Part shown: in pieces, positions 1 through 5,963 of the stretch
Layout of the letters: the number at the start of each line of letters is the position of its first letter
Numbering within the stretch: the stretch's first letter is position 1
Notes under the pieces: model-generated
Database searches by the model: none
The model's input: the letters and a program-made list of their open reading frames with translations, nothing else
Told to the model about the DNA's origin: nothing
Source of the DNA: Candidatus Zhuqueibacterota bacterium 4484_87
GTDB taxonomy: Bacteria; Zhuqueibacterota; Zhuqueibacteria; Thermofontimicrobiales; Thermofontimicrobiaceae
Length of the DNA: 6,258 nt
Direction of reading: 5' to 3'
Assembly (NCBI GenBank): GCA_002085355.1
Contig: NATN01000173.1
Coordinates: forward strand, 1-6,258
Program-made: the position numbers and the translations under genes

Positions 1-1351
1 TATTGTGCGTCAGTCCCCTGTCCGAAGTGAAGCTGCTGGAGTCGATTCCTGCGCGTTCATACATCGTCGTCACTGTTCCGCCTATATTTTCCAACATGGT
101 TTTGTGTAATTCCATCAGAGCAGCGCCGTCGGTCTTTGCCCAGCCTTTGCCGTCTTCATTCTCATAGTTGCTCATCGCTCCCATGAGCAAGCCGTTCTTT
201 TTCCATGTGCCGTTATCGCCTTCAAATCTGACCAATTTCTCGCAGATTTGTTGCACTGTCGCTGCGTCGCTCCAGGGAATGCGTCCGACAATGACTTCCG
301 GCACCCAATCCGGATTATCTTCGCCATACTCACCAAACTTGCCATCGCCGTCTGCGTCCCAATTACCGGTTAAATCGGCGTAATAGTAGTCTGTCGGCGT
401 GTTCTCATCGGAGGAATTCGCTTTGGGCGAACACATGCGCATGGGAATGTCATCCACATCCCCAACGAGCAGCACATACTCAATCCCCCACTCGCTATAT
501 TTATCTATCAAAAAATTTCTTATTCTTTCCGGCAAATCCAACCCGCTGTACTGTTCAAAAATCCATTCAATCGTAACTGCGCTAACAGAATAGCCGAGCA
601 TTTGCTTCCAATTGACCAGCGGCGAAATCGCATTTTCCAACGCAGCCGGCATAATGATAACATAATTACCGGATTGGATATTCTGCGCTGCATTTCTTCC
701 CGAATAATATTTCTGTCGCAGTTGATTGAATGACAAAATTCGCCCGCTGTCATTTGGCAAAATCGGATTTGACAGAGAGCGAGTTGGTGTTTTTGATGTT
801 GTGTAATTAACAATGATCTGAATGTGCGGAATATATTTCAGTTTTTTTCTCACGGGATTGAAAATAAATGGGACGAAAACAACACGCACAAATTTGACCT
901 GACGATAGCTCCCTTCTCCGGCCAACCAACCGACTTTATCAGGGAAAAAGGCGTCTTTTTTGTAAATGCTTCTATTCTTTTCATAAATAGACCGCGCTTC
1001 GAGGGTTAAATCATGGCTTTCTGTCATGGGCAAAGTCAGAGGTGCCGGGCGTATCTGATAAAAACCATCAATTTCTACTTCCGTTTCAGGGATTATTTCA
1101 ACCGAAATAATTCGGGCATCTGGGGGCATCTCAATCATAAATGTCCTGGCTGGTAACATCGGCTCTCCGGGCGTGAGCAAATTACCAAAACCTTCCATCA
1201 TTATTTCATATTCTCCGTTTTCACTCTGAACAAGCTGAAAATCATTCGCTGCTAAATTTTTTACAATTTGCTCCGACCGCGCGTTTCCCGCCAATATCAA
1301 TGATGTAAAAAATAACAAAAATAGTTGCCAAAATATTTTCCCGTCACGCAT
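1..1351 (-). CDS. Peptidase C25 (gingipain-like) secreted cysteine protease, C-terminus beyond window
   Basis: Reading the minus strand from ATG at 1351 gives 450 uninterrupted codons to position 2, open at the window edge. Residues 1-25 look like a signal peptide: charged MRDGK, then a hydrophobic core (FWQLFLLFFTSLILAG) and a likely cut near NARS. Residues about 30-210 match a C25 propeptide in character (LLTPGEPMLPART, IEMPPDARI, FVPFIFNPV). The caspase-like catalytic fold begins near 228 (NYVIIMPA, then LVNWKQMLGYSVSAV). Family hallmarks follow: EYVLLVGDVDDIP (291-303), TPTDYYYADLTGNW (318-331), an Asp-rich DADGDG loop (332-337) that may bind calcium, and PEVIVGRIPW (351-360). In gingipains the catalytic His and Cys lie further on, so they would fall outside the window and activity cannot be judged. 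Known family role: endoproteolysis of extracellular protein, often by T9SS-exported enzymes. A strong SD supports the start. The family call is firm; substrate specificity is unknown. Confidence 0.9.
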   Translation of the reverse strand, partial: MRDGKIFWQLFLLFFTSLILAGNARSEQIVKNLAANDFQLVQSENGEYEIMMEGFGNLLTPGEPMLPARTFMIEMPPDARIISVEIIPETEVEIDGFYQIRPAPLTLPMTESHDLTLEARSIYEKNRSIYKKDAFFPDKVGWLAGEGSYRQVKFVRVVFVPFIFNPVRKKLKYIPHIQIIVNYTTSKTPTRSLSNPILPNDSGRILSFNQLRQKYYSGRNAAQNIQSGNYVIIMPAALENAISPLVNWKQMLGYSVSAVTIEWIFEQYSGLDLPERIRNFLIDKYSEWGIEYVLLVGDVDDIPMRMCSPKANSSDENTPTDYYYADLTGNWDADGDGKFGEYGEDNPDWVPEVIVGRIPWSDAATVQQICEKLVRFEGDNGTWKKNGLLMGAMSNYENEDGKGWAKTDGAALMELHKTMLENIGGTVTTMYERAGIDSSSFTSDRGLTHN

Positions 1352-1710
1352 GGTGCCCGTCCTTTCCCTGGAGAGTCGAACCCGAAAAATTTCAATTTGC
1401 AATTGCCCGCTTCAACATTTTAATGCATTCTAAAATTGTCCTTTGCTCAATTTGTCAATTTCAATGGAATGATTTTTTCCCTTCCCCATTAACAGTTCTA
1501 ATGCTGAGCTGATTATTAAAATTTTGTTAAGGGATAAGATTCAAATTTTCAAGCTAATTTACCCGTTCAGAAATTTTTTACCTGCAATTTTGCACTTTTC
1601 GCATCGACAATTAAAAAATAAAGATAATAAATTGCGGAGAATACGTGCTCTGATTAATTCAAATACCATACCAGAGCCGACTACAGGCAGGGGGAGTTTG
1701 CTGAAGGAAA
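1352..1710. other. AT-rich intergenic leader upstream of the C25 gene, no credible gene
   Basis: This stretch is the 5' side of the C25 gene. Apart from the ribosome binding site I see no firm element. On the minus strand a consensus -35 hexamer TTGACA lies at 1458-1453, and the best -10 match, TAGAAT at 1432-1427, is 20 nt away. That spacer is long for a sigma70 promoter, so this is only a candidate. A plus-strand open frame beginning with TTG at 1524 has no ribosome binding site and no recognisable protein character. No intrinsic terminator with a T-run is visible. Confidence 0.4.
1360..1365 (-). promoter_or_regulatory. Ribosome binding site of the C25 protease gene
   Basis: The minus strand reads AAAGGA at 1365-1360, 8 nt before the ATG at 1351. 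It fixes that start, and the predicted signal peptide begins at once after it. Confidence 0.65.
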
Positions 1711-1829
1711 TTATTTTAATAATATTCGTAACTATTCAGCTTGAGTCGTCTCTTTATAATTTTATAAGCTGCTGAAGCAGCTATTTGCTTTCTGGCTTGT
1801 ATTACCCCACCATGCTGAAGCATGGTGTT
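1711..1829 (+). repeat. REP-like unit, left copy of an inverted pair
   Basis: This 119-nt unit shares four ordered blocks with the inverted copy at 1851-1967. Block 1 is AATATTCGTAACTATTCAG (1721-1739), 17 of 19 identical to the other copy. Block 2 is a hairpin AGCTGC-TGAA-GCAGCT (1767-1782, 6-bp stem). Block 3 is TGGCTTG (1793-1799). Block 4 is a hairpin CACCATGC-TGAA-GCATGGTG (1808-1827, 8-bp stem) followed by TT. Both hairpins have the same TGAA loop. The design resembles REP/BIME elements that are mobilised by REP-associated (IS200/IS605-like) transposases. No transposase is encoded in the window, so the mobilising system is inferred. No T-run follows the stems, so a simple terminator role is unlikely. 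Confidence 0.7.
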
Positions 1830-1850
1830 TGTTCAAAAATCAGTTGTATT

Positions 1851-1967
1851 AACACCACGATTCATCGTGGTCTCCATAAATAAATCAATATTGCAAGCCA
1901 ATTATCCGCTTCAGCGGCTTCTTGAATAGCCATACCTGAATAGTAACTAATATTTTGGATTAAATAA
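1851..1967 (-). repeat. REP-like unit, right (inverted) copy
   Basis: Read on the minus strand from 1967 to 1851, this 117-nt unit repeats the blocks of the left copy in the same order. They are AATATTAGTTACTATTCAG (1954-1936), a hairpin CCGC-TGAA-GCGG (1917-1906, with an outer A-T pair beyond one mismatch), TGGCTTG (1900-1894), and a hairpin ACCACGA-TGAA-TCGTGGT (1871-1854) ending in GTGTT. Stem bases differ from the left copy but pairing is kept. The two copies face each other across about 21 nt (1830-1850). The unit begins 13 nt past the stop codon of the OppD-type gene, in its 3' untranslated region. Confidence 0.7.
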
Positions 1968-1980
1968 CAGAAAATTAATG

Positions 1981-2970
1981 CTACTGATTCAGCCAGCAGC
2001 GAGAGAAATGATTTGAGGAAATAGGAAGTAATTCAGGTTCTTTTTCACGACACAGAACCATGGCGTGTGCGCAGCGAGGGTGAAATTTACAGCCTGAAAC
2101 CATGTCATTCAAATCCGGCACCGTGCCCGGAATTGCCGGTAACTTTTTTTTGCGTTCTTTTGATGAATGCAATCGAGGGATGGAATTGAGCAAACCGCGC
2201 GTGTACGGATGCGCCGGATTATGAAATAATTCGAGCACTGGAGCGATTTCAACAATTCGCCCCGCGTACATGACGATCACCCGCTCCGCTGTCTCAGCAA
2301 CAACGCCCAAATCATGCGTGATCAAAATTACAGCGGTGCTGAACTTGTCCCGCATATCAAGAATCAACTCCAGTATTTGCGCCTGAATGGTAACGTCCAG
2401 CGCAGTAGTTGGCTCGTCAGCGATGAGCAGAGCCGGATGGCAGGAAAGTGCCATGGCGATCATCACGCGCTGTTTCATGCCGCCGCTCATTTCATGCGGA
2501 TATTCCCAGACACGTTCCTCCGCATTGGGGATCCCCACCAGCCGCAGCATTTCGACAGTTTTTTCCAGTGATTCCTTTTTGGAAACATGCTGATGAAGAC
2601 GAATTGCTTCGGCAATCTGATCTCCAATCGTGAACACCGGATTTAGTGAAGTCATGGGCTCCTGAAAAATCATGGAAATTTCGTTTCCGCGAATTTTCCG
2701 CATCTCTTTTTCAGCGATCCGTAACAAATCAGTATTGCGAAATAGAATTTCTCCGGCAATAATCTTCCCCGGCGGCGACGGGATCAGTCTGAGCAGCGAC
2801 AGTGCCATGACGCTTTTTCCGCAACCGGATTCTCCCACAACGCCGAGAATCTCTTTTTCATTAATTGAAAAACTCACACCTTCGACTGCTTTTACTCTGC
2901 CTTCAAAGGTGTCGAAAACCGTGTGGAGATTTTTGACCTGCAAAAGCGTGTCATTTTGTTTATTGCTCAT
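1981..2970 (-). CDS. OppD/DppD-type ATP-binding protein of a peptide ABC transporter
   Basis: Cytoplasmic ATPase that would power oligopeptide or dipeptide import with permease and binding-protein partners. Counting from the longer possible start at 2979 (332 aa), the Walker A motif is GESGCGKS (49-56), the Q-loop Gln is 106 in FQEPMTSLNP, the signature is MSGGMKQR (164-171), Walker B is LLIADEP (184-190), the D-loop is ALD (193-195) and the H-loop His is 222. The C-terminal oligo_HPY domain has HPYTRGLL (257-264) and four cysteines (297, 303, 310, 328) in the GCKFHPRC pattern. In some family members these cysteines hold an Fe-S cluster. Length is normal for OppD. I prefer ATG 2970 (MSNKQND) over 2979 (MCAM); neither has a clear SD. 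The gene overlaps the M14 stop by 11 nt (20 nt with the longer start), suggesting translational coupling. No oppF-like partner follows, and no permease or binding protein lies in the window. The subfamily is clear; the transported substrate is inferred. Confidence 0.93.
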   Translation of the reverse strand: MSNKQNDTLLQVKNLHTVFDTFEGRVKAVEGVSFSINEKEILGVVGESGCGKSVMALSLLRLIPSPPGKIIAGEILFRNTDLLRIAEKEMRKIRGNEISMIFQEPMTSLNPVFTIGDQIAEAIRLHQHVSKKESLEKTVEMLRLVGIPNAEERVWEYPHEMSGGMKQRVMIAMALSCHPALLIADEPTTALDVTIQAQILELILDMRDKFSTAVILITHDLGVVAETAERVIVMYAGRIVEIAPVLELFHNPAHPYTRGLLNSIPRLHSSKERKKKLPAIPGTVPDLNDMVSGCKFHPRCAHAMVLCREKEPELLPISSNHFSRCWLNQ

Positions 2971-5503
2971 CGCGCACATGCATTATTTTATTGGAAAACA
3001 TTTGCTGATCCGCCTTGAGCTGGATCAAATAAATTCCGCTGCTGACAGGACGCATGGATTCATCTGTACCGTCCCAGGGGAAAAGATAATTTCCAGCCGG
3101 TAACTGCCGCAAAATGAGCGTCTTCACTCGCTGGCCCAGAACATTGAAAACCGCCAGATCGACCGCCACTTGCTTTGTAAGCGAGAAACGTATTTGCGTC
3201 ACATCGTGAAACGGATTGGGATAATTGGGCAGCAAACGATAATTTTCCGGGGAAGTTGCAACGATTTCCGGCTCCACTGACAACAAAATCTCTTCATTCA
3301 CCATGACGTCATCGATTGTCCAGCCGCCGCTGCTGCCGGAATTATTCGATTGCAGACAAAAACGAATGACAACACTATCAGATTCAGCAGCTATTTGGGA
3401 AATATTCACAATTTGCAGATTCCATTTTTTATCCTTCAGTTCCCTTCGGTAATTGGACCAGACAACCTGATTGTTCACTAATATCTGCGCCTCATCGCCG
3501 GATGAAATTCTCAGCCAGCGATAGAATTGCAAATAAATGTTCGTCCAGCCGCTGCAATTCAGGGTACGCATTTGCAGAAAATTGTGTTGGTTATTTTGAT
3601 AAGCACCGTTCCAGCTTCCGGAGCCCAAATCATTTCCCCACACAAACTGCGGTGAATGCGGAAATCCTGGATCGCCGCTTTCGCCATTGGGAATGCCATA
3701 TTGCCAGTCATCGTGAGAATTGGGCGTGTCGCCAAAAGTGTCATGCGTCCATTGTTCGCGTCCCTCTTTTTCCATGTCGTCAAAAAAGCCCTGTACGCGC
3801 AACGCGAAAGTAAATACCCATTTATTTCCCTCCAAATCGCGCAATTGCACCTCAAGGGGAATTTTTTGCCCCGGCAGCGCTTGCGGAGAAACGGAAATTG
3901 CGATTGGGGATGAGGCAAATTTCTCCTCTCCCCCGCTAACAGTGCCGAAAGAAAGATCATTTTCCAGTAAAATCAAATCCGGCGATTCGCTTGAAACGAT
4001 TCCCAGCACCTGCGTTGAAGGCTTTATTCCCACATTTGCAATTTTCAAATTCAATTGAGCTGATTCCCCGCGATTGAGAATGCCATTGGGATGAATTGCT
4101 CCGTCGCCGTCGTCATAAATTTGATAATTTTTCAGCGTCAAATCCGCGTCTTTTTTCAAAAAGAAATCGAAAACGCGCATTGAATCATTGCTCAAAATAG
4201 TGATCGGCCGGACGATTTTTTTATAGCCGGGTACATGTGCTTCAAAAGTGAAATCCCCCTGAGGCAAAAAGCGAATGAATCTGCCTGTCAGGGAATCAGC
4301 TTTTCGGGGAGTCAATTGTTCCTCGTCAAAAATCTCTTTGATCTTAAAAGTTGCCGGGAGAGGCGAAGATGTACTTGAGTCGAAAAATCTCCCGGTAATT
4401 CCTCCCTTGTCAGGTCGGCGCAGCATGACGCGAAAGGCAGGCAAGACCACCTCATTTTCATGATCCGAAGGCGGCGCCGACTGACTGGTCATCAGTTCAA
4501 CTGTGAAAGACAGCATCCCATATTGCGAATACATCCAGTCATTATGCTCACCGCCGTGCCAGTACCAGGTACCCGATCTCCGAAAATTATATTGGATAGC
4601 AGGGTCCACCACATTGATGGAATCCACCAATTCCCGCGCTGTTTCCTGAAACAAGGCATCGTCCGGCGCAACAGGGGCGGATGTGTACGCCCAGGGATAT
4701 AAAATCACCCTGCCGGAAGTATGAAAAGCCAGCGAGCCGTACGGTTTTATCTGCAATGCCAGGTCGCGGATTGCTTGCGTCTCCGGCTCTGAAAAAGGCG
4801 CTGTTCCGTAACGCGAGGCTGTAAATCCCCACCAATAGCCAAAATTTCGATTCAAATCAATGTTATTTGCATTGTATCGTCGCTGCGCTTCGTGACCGTC
4901 CGGATTAACGAGCGGCACAACCCAGATCTCGCGATTATCCACCCAATGCGTGACTTCGGAATTAACGCCATAATTTTCGACCATATACTGGATGAAATAG
5001 AGGCAGACTTCCAGAGCGTGGTTTTCATTCCCGTGGATGCAACCTTCGATTAACAAACAGGGTTCGTCCTCGTCAGCATCCGGATTATCGGAAATTTTCA
5101 GCGCCCAGATTCCGCGATTTTGTACTGAAGCGCCGATGGAATCAAGTCTTGTTATTGCCGGAAAATTGAGCGCAATTTGATGAAGAAACTCCCGCGTTTC
5201 CGCATAATTGTGAAAGCCATCCAAAAGCGCAGACTCTTTCGCCTTGCTATGTGCGGTATCTATCTTTTTAATGGAAAGTCCTTTTGCTTTCATGCGCTCG
5301 GCTGAAGCATCAGAACAAATTACATCAATCCACCGTCCGAAATTTGTGCCGGCTACAGTGAAATCGAAATCCCGCAACGTTTCAAACTCTTGACTGTGCG
5401 AAATAAAGACGCGATAGACATGCAAATTGTGAGATTGGCTGAAAACAGGCAAAGCAAAGCAGAAAATGAAAACAATCCAGGCAGGCGGTCGAAGCCTCAT
5501 CAT
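2960..5503 (-). CDS. Secreted M14 zinc carboxypeptidase with C-terminal T9SS sorting domain
   Basis: 847 aa from ATG 5503. The frame stays open back to 5602, but 5503 has an AGGGAG site and begins a signal peptide (MMRLRPPAWIVFIFCFALPVFS, likely cut near residue 22). Residues about 24-115 resemble an M14 propeptide. The catalytic domain (about 120-365) keeps the full set of key residues: zinc ligands His157 and Glu160 (HGNE) and His261 (AFHTSG), substrate-binding DLNRNF (216-221, Arg219), NPDG (200-203), SEPET (238-242), and catalytic Glu336 (FTVEL). It is therefore predicted active, removing C-terminal residues from peptides outside the cell. A carboxypeptidase regulatory-like beta domain (about 368-450), a CARDB-like domain (about 453-570) and a MAM/jelly-roll-like domain (about 571-742) follow. 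The last 90 residues, starting LLPNYPNPF, form a T9SS/Por-type sorting domain ending GIYLIQLKAD...NKIMHV, implying export through a type IX system. The stop overlaps the OppD-type gene. Boundaries of the middle domains are approximate. Confidence 0.93.
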   Translation of the reverse strand: MMRLRPPAWIVFIFCFALPVFSQSHNLHVYRVFISHSQEFETLRDFDFTVAGTNFGRWIDVICSDASAERMKAKGLSIKKIDTAHSKAKESALLDGFHNYAETREFLHQIALNFPAITRLDSIGASVQNRGIWALKISDNPDADEDEPCLLIEGCIHGNENHALEVCLYFIQYMVENYGVNSEVTHWVDNREIWVVPLVNPDGHEAQRRYNANNIDLNRNFGYWWGFTASRYGTAPFSEPETQAIRDLALQIKPYGSLAFHTSGRVILYPWAYTSAPVAPDDALFQETARELVDSINVVDPAIQYNFRRSGTWYWHGGEHNDWMYSQYGMLSFTVELMTSQSAPPSDHENEVVLPAFRVMLRRPDKGGITGRFFDSSTSSPLPATFKIKEIFDEEQLTPRKADSLTGRFIRFLPQGDFTFEAHVPGYKKIVRPITILSNDSMRVFDFFLKKDADLTLKNYQIYDDGDGAIHPNGILNRGESAQLNLKIANVGIKPSTQVLGIVSSESPDLILLENDLSFGTVSGGEEKFASSPIAISVSPQALPGQKIPLEVQLRDLEGNKWVFTFALRVQGFFDDMEKEGREQWTHDTFGDTPNSHDDWQYGIPNGESGDPGFPHSPQFVWGNDLGSGSWNGAYQNNQHNFLQMRTLNCSGWTNIYLQFYRWLRISSGDEAQILVNNQVVWSNYRRELKDKKWNLQIVNISQIAAESDSVVIRFCLQSNNSGSSGGWTIDDVMVNEEILLSVEPEIVATSPENYRLLPNYPNPFHDVTQIRFSLTKQVAVDLAVFNVLGQRVKTLILRQLPAGNYLFPWDGTDESMRPVSSGIYLIQLKADQQMFSNKIMHVRDEQ

Positions 5504-5509
5504 GTTTTT

Positions 5510-5515
5510 CTCCCT
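5510..5515 (-). promoter_or_regulatory. Ribosome binding site that decides the M14 start
   Basis: The minus strand reads AGGGAG at 5515-5510, 6 nt before ATG 5503 (a second in-frame ATG follows directly at 5500). The alternative start at 5602 has no comparable site and would put 33 extra residues in front of the signal peptide. Confidence 0.75.
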
Positions 5516-5547
5516 TTTGTGATTATCTAAAATAACATGATTTATCC

Positions 5548-5567
5548 AAAAAATCAAATGATTTTTT
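5548..5567. repeat. AT-rich palindrome in the M14 leader
   Basis: AAAAAATCA (5548-5556) and TGATTTTTT (5559-5567) are perfect inverted arms separated by AA. It lies 45-64 nt upstream of ATG 5503. It could be an operator or a weak hairpin. The composition is low-complexity, so chance is a real alternative. Confidence 0.4.
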
Positions 5568-5701
5568 AGACATCTGATATTTTTTTCCAAAGGTTCTTTC
5601 ATTTTTCGCTCTTATCTCCGGTTTCAGACGCTCAAAATATCCATTTATTTCAAAAAAACATTAACATCTGAAGTCCGAACTTTGCAAATTGAAATCCATC
5701 A

Positions 5702-5715
5702 ACAATAGTTATTGT
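5702..5715. repeat. Short palindrome ACAATA-GT-TATTGT
   Basis: Perfect 6-bp arms around a 2-nt centre, a spacing suited to a dimeric DNA-binding protein. The same ACAATA/TATTGT half-sites recur at 5772-5777, 5789-5794 and 5941-5946. A regulator is not identified. Confidence 0.4.
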
Positions 5716-5748
5716 CGTTTTCCGTCATATTTAACGGATAAACACGAC
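5714..5748. repeat. Imperfect inverted repeat with GTCGT...ACGAC outer arms
   Basis: Outer arms GTCGT (5714-5718) and ACGAC (5744-5748) enclose inner arms TCCGT (5721-5725) and ACGGA (5734-5738), with an 8-nt loop and an uneven internal loop (2 and 5 nt). It overlaps the preceding palindrome by two bases. Possible operator or RNA stem; low certainty. Confidence 0.3.
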
Positions 5749-5760
5749 ATTCCCTCCATT

Positions 5761-5802
5761 TTTATTAAGCAACAATAATCAACTTTATTATTGTTTAATA
5801 AA
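5761..5802. repeat. 42-nt AT-rich hairpin, 16 bp with a 3-nt bulge
   Basis: TTTATTAA (5761-5768) pairs with TTAATAAA (5795-5802), and ACAATAAT (5772-5779) pairs with ATTATTGT (5787-5794). There is a 3-nt bulge (5769-5771) and a 7-nt loop (5780-5786). No T-run follows on either strand, so it is not a standard terminator. It sits about 160 nt upstream of the response regulator and may be a regulator-binding site or a structured leader. Confidence 0.5.
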
Positions 5803-5954
5803 GAGTTAGTTATAGTTACACAAAGTAAAGCTAAATATTTACGTTATTTTTTCATTGAGGCACAAAAATTGTAAAAAAAGTGATAGCTCATAGCACCGAT
5901 ATATTCTGAAGACACAGACGATACATCACTCTCGGACACAACAATACCAACGAC

Positions 5955-5958
5955 AGGA
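5955..5958 (+). promoter_or_regulatory. Ribosome binding site of the response regulator gene
   Basis: AGGA lies 5 nt before ATG 5964 and supports that start; the receiver domain begins directly after it. Confidence 0.6.
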
Positions 5959-5963
5959 AAAAT

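Larger units (their letters stand above)
5504..5963. promoter_or_regulatory. Divergent intergenic region between the M14 gene and the response regulator
   Basis: About 460 nt of AT-rich DNA without a gene must hold promoters for both directions. For the M14 side, GATAAT (minus, 5527-5522) follows TTGGAT with a 16-nt spacer; this is a weak candidate because it would give a leader of only about a dozen bases. For the plus side, TATAGT (5811-5816) follows TTATTG (5788-5793) with a 17-nt spacer, also weak. No sigma54-type GG/GC pair was noticed. The region contains several inverted repeats, listed separately, that could be operators. Promoters of this bacterial group may not follow the E. coli consensus. 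Confidence 0.4.

Noticed and set aside
901..970. Possible frameshift in the C25 gene near the run of six A (minus strand)
   Set aside because: Careful codon-by-codon reading across the run keeps one open frame giving IYKKDAFFPDKVGW, so the gene is intact there.
1389..1402. 14-nt match TTGCAAATTGAAAT between the C25 leader (minus) and 5682-5695 (plus)
   Set aside because: An AT-rich 14-mer shared once in 6 kb is compatible with chance, and its position and orientation relative to the genes are not consistent.
1524..1775. Plus-strand open frame of 83 codons starting with TTG
   Set aside because: It has no ribosome binding site, no recognisable protein features, and its end runs into the left REP-like hairpin. 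It is most likely chance in AT-rich DNA.
1711..1967. CRISPR array
   Set aside because: The repeated blocks are inverted and differ in sequence, with no regular direct repeats and spacers and no cas genes.
1707..1975. Target-site duplication around the repeat pair
   Set aside because: The bases next to the two outer ends do not form a clear direct repeat, so insertion cannot be shown from this window.
5504..5602. Longer M14 start at 5602 adding 33 residues
   Set aside because: It lacks a good ribosome binding site and would bury the signal peptide; ATG 5503 has AGGGAG at the right distance.
5570..5671. Direct repeat ACATCTGA at 5570-5577 and 5664-5671
   Set aside because: Only eight bases, 94 nt apart, with no symmetry or further copies; too short to support.
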